Positions 48,220 to 57,750 of a stretch of DNA of 64,000 nucleotides are shown here, piece after piece. Source of the DNA: Clostridia bacterium. Its GTDB lineage: Bacteria > Bacillota_A > Clostridia > Christensenellales > Aristaeellaceae. The DNA lies in contig JAFQEB010000021.1 in the NCBI GenBank assembly GCA_017399225.1, positions 1 through 64,000 of the forward strand, in the 5' to 3' direction. Under the pieces are notes generated by a model, which was not told the origin of the DNA, ran no database searches, and worked only from the letters and a program-made list of their open reading frames with translations. The position numbers and the translations under genes are program-made. Every line of letters begins with the position of its first letter. The stretch's first letter is position 1.

Positions 48220-48969
48220 TTAATAGTATTCCACCACAGATGCCCAGCTCATCAGCAGCTCCTGCTCCTCGGGCTTGCCCTTGACGGACTGGGAGGCCGC
48301 GACGATGGGGATCCACTTCTGCACGTACTGCTTGGCAGTGTCGCTCTTCTTGCAGAACAGCTTCAGGTACTTGCGGGCCAGCGCTTCCTTGCCCTGCAGG
48401 TTGAACAGCAGGTAGGTGCGGGCCACGTCGGCAGAGGCATTGCCCTGGGTGGCGTGCGCCCAGTCGATGATGTAGGGCTTGCCTTCGGGGGTGATGATGA
48501 TGTTGGAGGGGTTGAAGTCGCCGTGGCAGAGCTTCTTATGCACGTGCATGGAGGCCAGACGGGCGTGCAGCTCGTAGCGCTGGGTGGCGTCCAGCTTGCT
48601 CTGGTCGATCTTGCGGTTCATCTTCTCCGTCAGCATGTTCAGCATGGGGCAGACGTGCTTGTGCATATCCAGCTGCAGGTCGACGAAGAGTTCAAGGTAC
48701 TCGTCTTCCTTCTCGGGGTTCTCCTCCATCAGCTGGGCAAGGGTCTTGCCGGGGATGTACTCGGTGATGATGGCCCACTTGCCATCGATCTGCTGCACGT
48801 CGATCAGCTGGGGGATGGCAAGGCCGGTCTCCTCCACGCGGGCGGTGTTCAGCGCCTCGTTGAGGACGTCGGACTTCTTGTAGCTTTCGTCAAAGACCTT
48901 GATGGCCTGATCGCCGTCGCGGTACACGACCTTCTTCTCAGGGGTCGCGATGATGGTATCGAGCTTCAT
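48220..48969 (-). CDS. Aminoglycoside-phosphotransferase-fold kinase
   Basis: A 249-residue protein-kinase-like enzyme. It has an ATP-site Lys in QAIKVFD, a hinge with IITEYIPGKTLAQLM, the catalytic loop LCHGDFNPSNIII (Asp and Asn), and the metal-binding IIDWAHATQG. Such APH/choline-kinase-fold proteins phosphorylate small molecules; no resistance context is present, so the substrate is open. The ATG 48969 start follows an AGGAGG-type site. It is a single gene. Confidence 0.85.
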   Translation of the reverse strand: MKLDTIIATPEKKVVYRDGDQAIKVFDESYKKSDVLNEALNTARVEETGLAIPQLIDVQQIDGKWAIITEYIPGKTLAQLMEENPEKEDEYLELFVDLQLDMHKHVCPMLNMLTEKMNRKIDQSKLDATQRYELHARLASMHVHKKLCHGDFNPSNIIITPEGKPYIIDWAHATQGNASADVARTYLLFNLQGKEALARKYLKLFCKKSDTAKQYVQKWIPIVAASQSVKGKPEEQELLMSWASVVEYY

Positions 48970-49097
48970 TGTGTTACCTCCTGTTACTGATGATGGTCAA
49001 CGATACATATACCTCTTACATTCTACTTGCGGCCGTTTTCTCCTGCCGGTGGGAAAGCTTTCTCTCCCCCGACAGGTGAAAACCGGTCAGAAACCTC

Positions 49098-51701
49098 TCA
49101 GTTGCCGTAGTAGCACTTGAGGTACATTTCCTTGATCTCGCTCATCAGCGGGTAGCGGGGATTGGCGCCGGTGCATTGGTCGTCGAAGGCCTGCTCGACC
49201 ATCTCGTCCAGAGTAGCCAGGAACTTCTCCTCGTCCACGCCGTATTCCTTGATGGACTTCTTGATGCCCACGCGGGCCTTCAGCTCGGCGATGGCCTTGA
49301 TCAGGTTCTCCACCTTCTCGTCATCGTTTGCGCCGCCCAGGTTCAGGTAATCGGCCACCTCGGCGTAGCGGGCCTTGGTGTGGGGGTAGGCGTACTGGGG
49401 GAAGGTACCCATCTTCGGGGGCACTTCCTCGCTGTTGAAGCGGATGACCTCCTCGATCAGCAGGGCGTTGGCCACGCCGTGGGGCAGGTGGTGATAAGCG
49501 CCCAGCTTGTGCGCCATGGAGTGGCACACGCCCAGGAAGGCGTTGGCGAAGGCCATGCCGGCGATGGTGGCGGCGTTGCCCATCTTCTCGCGGGCGACGG
49601 GCTCGTTCATGCCGTTGTCGTAGCAGGCGGGCAGGTAGTCAAAGACCAGCTTGGTGGCCTTGAGGGCCAGGCCGTCGGTGAAATCGGTCGCCATGATGGA
49701 GGCGTAGGCTTCCAGGGCATGGGTCAGGGCGTCGATGCCGGAGGCAGAGGTCAGACCCTTGGGGGCGCTCATCATCAGGTCGGCGTCGACGATGGCCATG
49801 TTGGGCATCAGCTCGTAGTCGGCCAGGGGGTACTTGACGCCGGTGGTTTCATCGGTGATAACAGCGAAGGGCGTCACCTCGGAGCCGGTGCCAGCGGAGG
49901 TGGGCACGGCGATGAAGTAGGCCTTCTCGCCCATCTTGGGGAAGGTGTACACGCGCTTGCGGATATCCATGAAGCGCATGGCCATGTCCATGAAGTCCAC
50001 CTCGGGGTGCTCGTACATCACCCACATGATCTTGGCCGCGTCCATCGCGGAGCCGCCGCCCAGGGCCAGGATGCAGTCGGGCTGGAAGGCCGCCATGGCC
50101 TTCGCGCCTTCCTTGGCGCAGGCCAGGGAGGGGTCGGGCGCAACGTCGAAGAAGGTGGTGTGGACGATGCCCATCTCGTCCAGCTTGTCGGTCACGGGCT
50201 TGGTGTAGCCGTTGTTGAAGAGGAACGCGTCGGTGACGATGAAGCACTTCTTCTTGCCCATGACGGTCTTGAGTTCATCCAGGGCCACGGTCAGGCAGCC
50301 CTTCTTGAGGTACACCTTTTCAGGTGCGCGGAACCACAGCATATTCTCCCTCCGCATCGCCACGGTCTTGACGTTGATCAGGTGCTTCACGCCCACGTTC
50401 TCGGAGACGGAGTTGCCGCCCCAGGAGCCGCAGCCCAGGGTCAGGGAGGGCTTGAGCACGAAGTTGTAGATATCGCCGATGCCGCCCTGGGCCGCAGGGG
50501 TGTTGACCAGGATGCGGCAGGTCTTCATGCGGGCAGCGAAGCGATCGATCAGATCCTTGCGGGTGACGGCGTTGAGGTAGATGGAGGAGGTGTGGCCGTA
50601 GCCGCCGTCAGCGATGAGCTGATCCGCCTTGTCGAAGGCCTCGTCCATGTCCTTGACGCGGTACATGGCCAGCACGGGGGACAGCTTCTCGTGGGCGAAC
50701 TCCTCGCTCAGGTCAACGGACTCGACCTCGCCGATCAGCACCTTGACGGTGTGGGGCACGGTCACGCCGGAGAGCTCGGCGATCTTCCAGGCGGGCTGGC
50801 CGACGATCTTGGCGTTCAGCGCGCCGTTGATGATGATGGTGCGGCGGACCTTGTCCAGCTCCTCGCCCTCCAGGAAGTAGCAGCCGCGGGCGGCGAACTC
50901 AGCCTTCACCTCGTCGTAGATGCTGTCCATCACGATGCAGCTCTGCTCGGAGGCGCAGATCATGCCGTAGTCAAAGGTCTTGGAGTGGATGATGGAGTTG
51001 ACGGCCACCTTGATGTCGGCGGACTCGTCGATGATGGCGGGGGTGTTGCCGGCGCCGACGCCCAGGGCGGGCTTGCCGGAGGAGTACGCCGCCTTGACCA
51101 TGCCGGGGCCGCCGGTGGCCAGGATGGTGTCGGCCTCCTTCATGGCCATGTTGGTCAGCTCCAGGCTGGGCACGTCCACCCACGCGATGATGTCCTCGGG
51201 CGCGCCGGCGGCCACAGCGGCCTCCAGCACGATCTTCGCGGCCTCGATGGTAGACTTCTTGGCGCGGGGATGGGGGCTGATGATAATGCCGTTGCGGGTC
51301 TTCAGGCACAGCAGGCACTTGAAGATGGCGGTGGAGGTGGGGTTGGTGGTGGGGATGACCGCAGCCACCACGCCGATGGGGTCAGCCACGCGCATCACGC
51401 CGGCAGCCTCGTCGCGCTCCAGCACGCCGCAGGTCTTGGTATCCTTGTAGGCGTTGTAGATGTACTCGGCAGCATAGTGGTTCTTGATGACCTTGTCTTC
51501 CACCAGGCCCATGCCGGTCTCGGCCACAGCCATCTTCGCCAGCGGGATGCGGGCGTTGTTGGCAGCCAGGGAAGCAGCGCGGAAGATGGCGTCCACCTGC
51601 TCCTGGGTATAAGTCGCAAACTTCTTCTGGGCGGCGCGCACGCGGGCCAGAGCCGCCTCAAAGCTTTCCACAGAATCGACGATCTGGTATTCCTTGGCCA
51701 T
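49098..51701 (-). CDS. adhE: Bifunctional acetaldehyde-CoA/alcohol dehydrogenase
   Basis: Converts acetyl-CoA to acetaldehyde and then ethanol, regenerating two NAD+ during fermentation. The 867-residue protein has an N-terminal CoA-acylating aldehyde dehydrogenase (catalytic Cys in MICASEQSCIV; NPTSTAIFKCL; VGAGNTPAIID) and a C-terminal iron-dependent alcohol dehydrogenase from about residue 450 (LALGGGSAMDAAKIMW, GVCHSMAHKLGAYHHLPHG). Such proteins assemble into spirosome filaments. The promoter's -35 box is overlapped by a Rex-like operator, so expression should rise when NADH accumulates. It is a single-gene unit. Confidence 0.97.
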   Translation of the reverse strand: MAKEYQIVDSVESFEAALARVRAAQKKFATYTQEQVDAIFRAASLAANNARIPLAKMAVAETGMGLVEDKVIKNHYAAEYIYNAYKDTKTCGVLERDEAAGVMRVADPIGVVAAVIPTTNPTSTAIFKCLLCLKTRNGIIISPHPRAKKSTIEAAKIVLEAAVAAGAPEDIIAWVDVPSLELTNMAMKEADTILATGGPGMVKAAYSSGKPALGVGAGNTPAIIDESADIKVAVNSIIHSKTFDYGMICASEQSCIVMDSIYDEVKAEFAARGCYFLEGEELDKVRRTIIINGALNAKIVGQPAWKIAELSGVTVPHTVKVLIGEVESVDLSEEFAHEKLSPVLAMYRVKDMDEAFDKADQLIADGGYGHTSSIYLNAVTRKDLIDRFAARMKTCRILVNTPAAQGGIGDIYNFVLKPSLTLGCGSWGGNSVSENVGVKHLINVKTVAMRRENMLWFRAPEKVYLKKGCLTVALDELKTVMGKKKCFIVTDAFLFNNGYTKPVTDKLDEMGIVHTTFFDVAPDPSLACAKEGAKAMAAFQPDCILALGGGSAMDAAKIMWVMYEHPEVDFMDMAMRFMDIRKRVYTFPKMGEKAYFIAVPTSAGTGSEVTPFAVITDETTGVKYPLADYELMPNMAIVDADLMMSAPKGLTSASGIDALTHALEAYASIMATDFTDGLALKATKLVFDYLPACYDNGMNEPVAREKMGNAATIAGMAFANAFLGVCHSMAHKLGAYHHLPHGVANALLIEEVIRFNSEEVPPKMGTFPQYAYPHTKARYAEVADYLNLGGANDDEKVENLIKAIAELKARVGIKKSIKEYGVDEEKFLATLDEMVEQAFDDQCTGANPRYPLMSEIKEMYLKCYYGN

Positions 51702-51786
51702 GATCTTGTCTCTCCTTCTTCGTTCACACCATCAGGGGATATCTTCTTTCATCCTGCAGACGGGTTTTACCTTCGTCTGCAGGGTC

Positions 51787-51826
51787 AGTATAGCATACCC
51801 GAAAGCCATTGTCAATAATTTAACGA
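51787..51826 (-). promoter_or_regulatory. adhE promoter with overlapping Rex-like operator
   Basis: Minus-strand TTGACA (51810-51815), a 17-bp spacer and TATACT (51787-51792). The 18 bp at 51809-51826, TTGTCAATAATTTAACGA, match the clostridial Rex consensus TTGTTAANNNNTTAACAA at 12 of its 14 fixed positions and cover the -35 box. Rex control of adhE is well established in Clostridia. Confidence 0.75.
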
Positions 51827-51916
51827 TATATTCTTGACAATTTCAAACGTTTTCGGATAATGTCGAACATTTTCGCGCCGCACTGCCCTGCCCTTCGTTT
51901 TTTCTGCGTCTTTCCC

Positions 51917-51945
51917 TTGACAAACCGCCCGGTTCCGCCTATGAT
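51917..51945 (+). promoter_or_regulatory. glyS promoter
   Basis: TTGACA (51917-51922), a 17-bp spacer and TATGAT (51940-51945). The leader is only about 50 nt, so no T-box precedes this synthetase. Confidence 0.75.
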
Positions 51946-52004
51946 ACAATGGTATGAGTACGGGCATGGCACGCCAGCCATGTACCAATAAGGAGGATAC
52001 TGCA

Positions 52005-53390
52005 ATGGCTGAACTGACGATGGATAAACTGAAGGCGCTGTGTCAGAACCGCGGCTTCATCTTTGCCGGCTCCGAGATCTACGGCGGCCTGGCCAACACC
52101 TGGGACTTCGGCCCCCTGGGCGTGGAGTTCAAGAACAACATCAAGAAGGCCTGGTGGCAGAAGTTTGTGCAGGAGAGCCCCTACAACACGGGTCTGGACT
52201 GCGGCATCCTGATGAACCGCGAGGTCTGGGTCGCCTCCGGCCACGTGGGCGGCTTCAACGATCCCCTGATGGACTGCAAGGCCTGCAAGGCCCGCTTCCG
52301 TGCGGATAAGCTGATCGAGGACTTCACGGGGGGCGCCGAGACCGGCGACGGCTGGAAGAACGAGGAGCTCGAGGCCTACATCAATGAGCATGATATCGTC
52401 TGCCCCGTGTGCGGCAAGAAGGACTTCACCGGCATCCGCCAGTTCAACCTGATGTTCAAGACCCACCTGGGCGTGAATGAGTCCAGCGCTGCCGAGGTGC
52501 TGCTGCGCCCCGAGACCGCGCAGGGCATCTTCGTCAACTTCCTCAACGCCATGCGCACCACCCGCAAGAAGCTGCCGGCCGGCATCTGCCAGATCGGCAA
52601 GTCCTTCCGCAATGAGATCACCCCCGGCAACTTCATCTTCCGCGTGCTGGAGTTCGAGCAGATGGAGCTGGAATTCTTCTGCAAGCCCGGCGAGGACCTG
52701 GAGTGGTTCAACTACTGGCGCTCCTACTGCAAGAACTGGCTGCTGTCCCTGGGCCTGAAGGAAGAGAAGCTCCGCCTGCGCGACCACGAGCCGGAGAAGC
52801 TGGCCTTCTACTCCAAGGCGACCACCGACTTCGAGTACCTCTTCCCCTTCGGCTGGGGCGAGCTGTGGGGCATTGCCGACCGCACCGACTACGACCTGAA
52901 GCAGCACATGGAGCACTCCGGCAAGTCCATGGAGTACCTCGATCCCGTCACCAACGAGCGCTACATCCCCTACTGCGTGGAGCCCTCTGTGGGCGTTGAG
53001 CGTCTGGTGCTGGCCTTCCTGTGCAACGCCTATGAGGAGCAGCTGCTGGATGCGGAGAAGAACGACGTCCGCACGGTCCTGCACCTGCATCCGGCCCTGG
53101 CGCCCTACAAGGCCGCCGTGCTGCCCCTGCAGAAGAACAAGCTGGGCGACAAGGCCCGCGAGGTGCACGCCCAGCTGGCCAAATACTTCCCCGTGGAGTA
53201 CGACGAGACCGGCTCCATCGGCAAGCGTTACCGCCGCCAGGACGAAATCGGCACCCCCTTCTGCATCTGCGTCGACTTCGACACCGAAGAGACTGGCACC
53301 GTCACCGTCCGTGACCGTGACACCATGGAGCAGGAGCGCGTGGCTATCGCCGACCTGCGCAAGTACATCGAGGATCGCATGGTCTTCTGA
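52005..53390 (+). CDS. glyS: Glycyl-tRNA synthetase, dimeric (eukaryote-like) type
   Basis: Class II synthetase that charges tRNA-Gly. The 461-residue single chain has motif 1 region [17 protein letters not shown], a zinc-type Cys set (CKACKARF ... CPVCGKKDF), [13 protein letters not shown], motif 2 [23 protein letters not shown] and motif 3 [13 protein letters not shown]. The C-terminal anticodon-binding domain begins at [20 protein letters not shown]. This alpha2 form differs from the alpha2beta2 GlyQS. The start at ATG 52005 has AAGGAGG. Terminated by a hairpin after 53407. Confidence 0.97.
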   Translation: MAELTMDKLKALCQNRGFIFAGSEIYGGLANTWDFGPLGVEFKNNIKKAWWQKFVQESPYNTGLDCGILMNREVWVASGHVGGFNDPLMDCKACKARFRADKLIEDFTGGAETGDGWKNEELEAYINEHDIVCPVCGKKDFTGIRQFNLMFKTHLGVNESSAAEVLLRPETAQGIFVNFLNAMRTTRKKLPAGICQIGKSFRNEITPGNFIFRVLEFEQMELEFFCKPGEDLEWFNYWRSYCKNWLLSLGLKEEKLRLRDHEPEKLAFYSKATTDFEYLFPFGWGELWGIADRTDYDLKQHMEHSGKSMEYLDPVTNERYIPYCVEPSVGVERLVLAFLCNAYEEQLLDAEKNDVRTVLHLHPALAPYKAAVLPLQKNKLGDKAREVHAQLAKYFPVEYDETGSIGKRYRRQDEIGTPFCICVDFDTEETGTVTVRDRDTMEQERVAIADLRKYIEDRMVF

Positions 53391-53406
53391 GAAAAGCGAA
53401 TCAACC

Positions 53407-53441
53407 GCCGGGGCATGTAGTTGCATGTCCCGGCTTCTTTT
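53407..53441 (+). terminator. glyS terminator
   Basis: GCCGGGGCATG / CATGTCCCGGC stem followed by TTCTTTT. Confidence 0.85.
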
Positions 53442-53526
53442 ATCGCTATATAGGCACTCACGGAGCTGTGTACTTGTTGCTGTAATACATTTTCTCCGAA
53501 AGCCTTGATTTTAGCGGATTTGCTTG

Positions 53527-53555
53527 TTGACACCGCGCATACATCATGCTATAAT
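53527..53555 (+). promoter_or_regulatory. rtcB promoter
   Basis: Consensus TTGACA (53527-53532), a 17-bp spacer and TATAAT (53550-53555). Confidence 0.85.
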
Positions 53556-53676
53556 TCGCCATGTTGGCAATAGCCAACGATCAATCCCGGGCCATCGGGA
53601 AGAAAGAGGTGAGTCCAAAGTGATGCTTCGCAACGACACTTAGAACTGAACGGCCCCTACAGAAAGGAATATGATT
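53556..53676 (+). promoter_or_regulatory. Long 5' leader of rtcB, possibly structured
   Basis: About 115 nt between a strong promoter and the start codon. It contains hairpins GTTGGCaataGCCAAC and CCCGGgccatCGGG. A very short open frame follows with ATGCTTCGCAACGACACT then TAG. A regulatory leader is possible; I do not recognise a known riboswitch class. Confidence 0.4.
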
Positions 53677-54858
53677 ATGTTTGAAATCCGCGGCAGGTAC
53701 AACACTGCCATCGTCTACGCCGAGCGCACGGATCAGGATTCCGTCGCCCAGGTCATGGCCATGTGCAACACCCCTTATCTGGCGGAAAGCCGCATCCGCA
53801 TGATGCCCGATATGCACGCCGCAGAAGGCTGCACCGTGGGCACCTCCATGACCATTACGAACAGAGCCAATCCTGCATGGGTAGGCGGCGACATCGGCTG
53901 CGGCATGCAGGTTTACAAGCTGAAGGAGCGGGAGATCGACTGCCCGGCGCTGGACGCCGTTATCCGCAGCGAGATCCCCTCCGGCGCAGCCATCTTCCCG
54001 GGCGTAAACAAGGCTGTGCGCGCCCTGAAACTGACCGACCTGATCTGCCATGAGTGGACGCGCAAGAAGATCGTCGATGCGTCCCTGGGCACGCTGGGCG
54101 GCGGCAACCACTTTATCGAGGTGGACCGCGATATGGACGGCGCGCTGTACCTGGTCATCCACTCAGGCAGCCGCCGTCTGGGCCGCGACGTAGCCACTTA
54201 TTGGCAGAACGAGGCCTTCTGCCAGACCAACGGCTTCGACCCCAAGCTGTTTGCAAAGCGCAAGGTGGATATCAGCAAAGCCAAGGTCAAAAAGCCCCTG
54301 TGCTACCTGGAGGACGAGGCCCTGGAGGGCTATCTGCACGACATGAACATCGCCGTGCGCTACGCCGTGCGCAGCCGCGAGCTGATGGGCGAGACGATCC
54401 TCTCCGCGCTGAACCTCCACGTGGAGGAGAGCTTCGCCACCATCCACAACTACATTGACACCGCCCACGGCGTGCTGCGCAAGGGCGCCGTCAGCGCCCA
54501 GGCCGGGGAAAAGCTGATCATCCCCATCAACATGCGCGACGGCAGCCTGATCTGCGTGGGCAAGGGCAACCCGGAGTGGAACTGCACCGCCCCCCACGGC
54601 GCTGGCCGCATGATGACCCGCAGCCAGGCCAAGGAGGAGATCACCCTTGAAGAATACCGCGAGGCCATGGCCGGGATCTACTCCACCTCCGTCAGCGAGT
54701 CCACCATCGACGAAAGCCCCATGGCCTACCGCGCCATCGACGAGATCCTGGACGTGGTGGAGGACACCGCTGCCGTCACGGCACTTCTGACCCCCGTGTA
54801 CAACTTCAAGGCCAGCAAGGCCGCCGTTGACGAAGATACAATGGATGGAAATGATTGA
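53677..54858 (+). CDS. rtcB: RtcB-family RNA ligase
   Basis: Joins RNA 2',3'-cyclic phosphate (or 3'-phosphate) ends to 5'-OH ends using GTP and Mn2+. The 393-residue protein has MPDMHAAEGCTVGTSM, the metal site GGDIGCGM, LGTLGGGNHFIEV, HSGSRRLG and APHGAGRMMTRS, whose His is the guanylylated residue. It acts in RNA repair after stress or toxin cleavage; no archease or RtcA/RtcR partner is adjacent. The start at ATG 53677 is better placed (8 nt after AAAGGA) than an ATG 6 nt upstream. It is a single gene behind a strong promoter. Confidence 0.93.
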   Translation: MFEIRGRYNTAIVYAERTDQDSVAQVMAMCNTPYLAESRIRMMPDMHAAEGCTVGTSMTITNRANPAWVGGDIGCGMQVYKLKEREIDCPALDAVIRSEIPSGAAIFPGVNKAVRALKLTDLICHEWTRKKIVDASLGTLGGGNHFIEVDRDMDGALYLVIHSGSRRLGRDVATYWQNEAFCQTNGFDPKLFAKRKVDISKAKVKKPLCYLEDEALEGYLHDMNIAVRYAVRSRELMGETILSALNLHVEESFATIHNYIDTAHGVLRKGAVSAQAGEKLIIPINMRDGSLICVGKGNPEWNCTAPHGAGRMMTRSQAKEEITLEEYREAMAGIYSTSVSESTIDESPMAYRAIDEILDVVEDTAAVTALLTPVYNFKASKAAVDEDTMDGND

Positions 54859-54887
54859 TTGACAATCCCTCGCGTACATGCTAAACT
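54859..54887 (+). promoter_or_regulatory. Promoter of the secreted-protein gene
   Basis: TTGACA (54859-54864), a 17-bp spacer and TAAACT (54882-54887), starting at the rtcB stop codon. A leader of about 205 nt follows, containing inverted repeats such as GGACAAG/CTTGTCC and GCAGGT/ACCTGC but no gene. Confidence 0.65.
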
Positions 54888-55099
54888 AAATGCAGTGTAT
54901 TGTCATGGACAAGGAATGGCCTGCAAGGAAAAGTGTCTGCTTGTCCTTCCATTCTCCTACGGCAACCGCACAGGCGTCGACACGGTGTATGCCTTTGGCA
55001 CTGCCAGCTGCAGGTCACCATTGACGCCGTCACCTGCCTCAGCCCATTCCGGCAATGTCGTATTGATCTGCAAGTAATGTACGAAAGGGGTTCATCCAT

Positions 55100-55930
55100 A
55101 TGCGCCGCAACCTCCTGCTTATCCTCACCGCCATCCTGATGATGTGCCTGCCCGCCATCGCCTCCGCGGCCACCTGTACCCTGTGCGGCAGCGAGACCGG
55201 CAGCGATGATTATCTGTGCACCAACTGCCTGCTGACCCTGCTGAACACCAAGCGGGAGAGCACGCTGACCATCACCGGTGCGGAGAAGAATGACCGCGGC
55301 GCAGTGACCGTCACCTGGGCGGATGAGGAGCGCAACGCCCCCTACACCGTCACCTACGAGCTGCTGGAAACGGCGCCCGTTCCCTTTGGCTGGACGGCCG
55401 CGGAAAGCACCTGGAACACCAGCATTACCCTGAAGCGTCTGGTGCCCGGCATCAGCTATGTGATCACGGTGACTGACGCTCAGGGCAACAAGGCAGATCA
55501 CACCTACTTCGCCCCCGTCCCCCAGGAGGATACGGAGATCGGCGCGAAGATCCGCCTCAAGCCCATGAACCGCACGGGCCGCATGACCAAGCAGCAGCAG
55601 AGCTTCTCCGCCGCTGAGATCGCCCAGGACAACGGGACGGAGCACGGCCTGTACCTGCGCCTGACCTACTCCACGCTGAAGAAGACCCGCAACTACGACT
55701 TCCAGATCGCCGTGGAAGCGCCCAACGACTTCAGCAACGTGATCTTCTCCGGCACGCTGGAGCTGCACCACGGCAAGTCCGCCATCCCCGTCTGGGGCTT
55801 CATCCCCATGGACGAGTTCTTCGCCCTGCTGGAGAACTACTACGGCGGCGTCCCTACGGGCGAGTATGACGTGACGCTGTACTTCAACGGCAACGAGGTC
55901 TGGTCCGTCCCCTTTACCGTCAGCGAATAA
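55100..55930 (+). CDS. Secreted protein with zinc-ribbon-like and beta-sandwich domains
   Basis: A 276-residue protein of unknown function. It has an N-terminal signal peptide (MRRNLLLILTAILMMCLPAIASA, cleavage probably after ASA). Two CxxC pairs follow directly (CTLCGS and CTNCLL, residues about 26-43), which may form a metal or disulfide knuckle. A fibronectin-III-like segment follows (about 55-140: GAVTVTWADEERNAPYTVTYELL ... PGISYVITVTDAQG), then a C-terminal beta-rich domain (VEAPNDFSNVIFSGTLEL). An extracytoplasmic zinc-knuckle right after the signal peptide is unusual. It is a single gene. Confidence 0.75.
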   Translation: MRRNLLLILTAILMMCLPAIASAATCTLCGSETGSDDYLCTNCLLTLLNTKRESTLTITGAEKNDRGAVTVTWADEERNAPYTVTYELLETAPVPFGWTAAESTWNTSITLKRLVPGISYVITVTDAQGNKADHTYFAPVPQEDTEIGAKIRLKPMNRTGRMTKQQQSFSAAEIAQDNGTEHGLYLRLTYSTLKKTRNYDFQIAVEAPNDFSNVIFSGTLELHHGKSAIPVWGFIPMDEFFALLENYYGGVPTGEYDVTLYFNGNEVWSVPFTVSE

Positions 55931-55937
55931 AACCACG

Positions 55938-56012
55938 CGGCTGTACCGATCAGGTGCAGCCGTTTTGCTTGCACGAAAAGAGCAGGAGCCGCATAGACTC
56001 CTGCTCTTGCTG
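55938..56012. terminator. Paired terminators of the secreted-protein and helicase genes
   Basis: CGGCTG/CAGCCG then TTTTG on the plus strand (55938-55967). AGAGCAGGAG/CTCCTGCTCT then TTTTCG on the minus strand (55976-56012). Confidence 0.8.
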
Positions 56013-56015
56013 TAT

Positions 56016-57671
56016 TTACCTTTCGCCGTTGCGGCCGCGGGCGCGGTTGACGCGCTGCACAGGCTTGCCCAGGCCGGACTTTGCCGAGGGCTTGCCCGCC
56101 TTATGGGGCGCGGCGTTTTTCTCCCGGGCAGGGGCTGCCTTTTCCGGCTTAGCCGCCTGCACCTTGCCGCCCTTGCCGATCACGATGGCCTGTCCGCCCT
56201 TGGGAACGCTGAAGCGGCTCATATCGGGGGCGCGGTTCTCCGCGCCGGGGCCAAAGCGGGGCTTGTGCTCCTGCACGGGCACTTTGCGCTCCTGGGGTGC
56301 AGGCTTGCGCTCCGGCGCCGCTGCCTTGCGTTCCGCATCCGGCTTTTTCTCCGCAGCCTTGACAGCCTGAACAGCCTTGCGGGCTTTCTTCTCCGGGGCT
56401 GCCTGGCCGGAGGCGGTCACCTTCTTGGGCAGCACAGAGGCGCGCTCCAGCTTGGCCAGGCGGGCGGCCTTCGCCAGCTGACGGGCGGCTTCCTTCTCCT
56501 TGGGATCGGTGGGGGTGGTCACCAGCATCGGCCATTCGCTCTCCCTGACGGGCAGGCGCTTGCCGATCAGCTTCTCCACCTGATCCAGCTGCTTGGTCTC
56601 GTCGATGCAGCAGAAGGAGATCGCCTTGCCGTCGCGCCCGGCGCGGCCGGTGCGGCCGATGCGGTGCACATAGGCCTCAGGCTCCATGGGCATGTCGTAG
56701 TTGAACACATGGGACAAGCCGGCGATGTCGATGCCGCGGGCGGCAATGTCGGTGGCGATGAGCACCTTGCTCTCGCCGGACTTGAACTTCGCCAGGGCAG
56801 TTTGGCGCTGGCCCTGGCTCTTGTCGCCGTGGATGGCCACGCTCTGGATGCCCTCGCGCTTCAGTTCGCGGACGATGCGATCCGCGCCGTGCTTGGTGCG
56901 GCTGAAGACCAGCGCATTCTCCACGTCCGGCTCCCTGAGGAGCTTGGCCAGCAGGAGCTTCTTGTTGGCCTTGTCCACATAATACAGGCACTGGTCGATC
57001 TTCTTCACCGTGGAGGACACCGGGTCTACCTTCACCGTCTCCGGCTCATGCAGCAGATCCATGGCCAGCTTCTCCACCTCCGGGGGCATGGTGGCGGAGA
57101 AGAGCAGCGTCTGATGCTTCTTGGGGAGCTTGGCGGCGATGCGGCGCACGTCATGGATAAAGCCCATGTCCAGCATCCGGTCGGCCTCATCCAGAACGAA
57201 GGTCTCCACGAAGTCCAGGCGCACATAGCCCTGGTTCATCAGATCCCACAGGCGGCCGGGACAGGCGATGACCGTATCCGCGCCCCGGTGCAGGGCGTCG
57301 ATCTGCCCCTGCTGGCCCACGCCGCCGAAGATGACGCAGGGGGTCACGGGCAGGTTCTTGCCGTAAAGGACGAAGTTCTCGTAGATCTGCAGCGCCAGCT
57401 CCCGGGTGGGGGTGAGGATCAGTTGGCGGATGGTGCAGGGCTGGCCGGGCTTGACGGGCTTTTTCGCCATCTGCTGGATCATCGGCAGGGCAAAGGCTGC
57501 CGTCTTGCCAGTGCCGGTCTGGGCACAGCCCAGCACATCCTTGCCCGAGGCCACCAGCGGGATCGTCGCCTGCTGGATGGGCGTGGGCTTTTCATAGCCG
57601 GCGTTGCGTACGTTTTTGAGGATAGCGGGCATCAGGCCCAGGGATTCAAAGCTCATATTGATGGTTTCCAT
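56016..57671 (-). CDS. DEAD-box RNA helicase (RhlE-like) with basic tail
   Basis: ATP-dependent RNA helicase for ribosome assembly or RNA turnover. It has a Q-motif (GYEKPTPIQ), Walker A AQTGTGKTAAF, DEAD in VLDEADRMLDMGF, SAT, ARGIDIAGLSHVFNYDMP and HRIGRTGRAGRDG. The ~370-residue core is followed by a ~140-residue Lys/Ala/Pro/Glu-rich disordered tail (residues about 410-551) with repeated PERKPAPQERK-like units, probably RNA-binding. The start at ATG 57671 lies at the boundary of the core homology. The promoter at 57709-57737 serves it alone. Confidence 0.93.
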   Translation of the reverse strand: METINMSFESLGLMPAILKNVRNAGYEKPTPIQQATIPLVASGKDVLGCAQTGTGKTAAFALPMIQQMAKKPVKPGQPCTIRQLILTPTRELALQIYENFVLYGKNLPVTPCVIFGGVGQQGQIDALHRGADTVIACPGRLWDLMNQGYVRLDFVETFVLDEADRMLDMGFIHDVRRIAAKLPKKHQTLLFSATMPPEVEKLAMDLLHEPETVKVDPVSSTVKKIDQCLYYVDKANKKLLLAKLLREPDVENALVFSRTKHGADRIVRELKREGIQSVAIHGDKSQGQRQTALAKFKSGESKVLIATDIAARGIDIAGLSHVFNYDMPMEPEAYVHRIGRTGRAGRDGKAISFCCIDETKQLDQVEKLIGKRLPVRESEWPMLVTTPTDPKEKEAARQLAKAARLAKLERASVLPKKVTASGQAAPEKKARKAVQAVKAAEKKPDAERKAAAPERKPAPQERKVPVQEHKPRFGPGAENRAPDMSRFSVPKGGQAIVIGKGGKVQAAKPEKAAPAREKNAAPHKAGKPSAKSGLGKPVQRVNRARGRNGER

Positions 57672-57708
57672 TCTGTTTCATAGATTGGCGCATAACACAC
57701 CATTTTGC

Positions 57709-57737
57709 ATTGTAGCACAGATCGCCTGCGGGGGCAA
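57709..57737 (-). promoter_or_regulatory. Promoter of the DEAD-box helicase gene
   Basis: Minus-strand TTGCCC (57732-57737), a 17-bp spacer and TACAAT (57709-57714). Confidence 0.65.
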
Positions 57738-57750
57738 GAGGCTTTTGCAT

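Noticed and set aside
49176..51818. An 880-codon plus-strand open frame opposite adhE
   Set aside because: GC-bias shadow rich in Gly, His, Val and Gln; adhE on the minus strand is unambiguous.
52005..52005. A T-box before glyS
   Set aside because: The leader from the mapped promoter is too short and lacks the TGGTACCGCG element.
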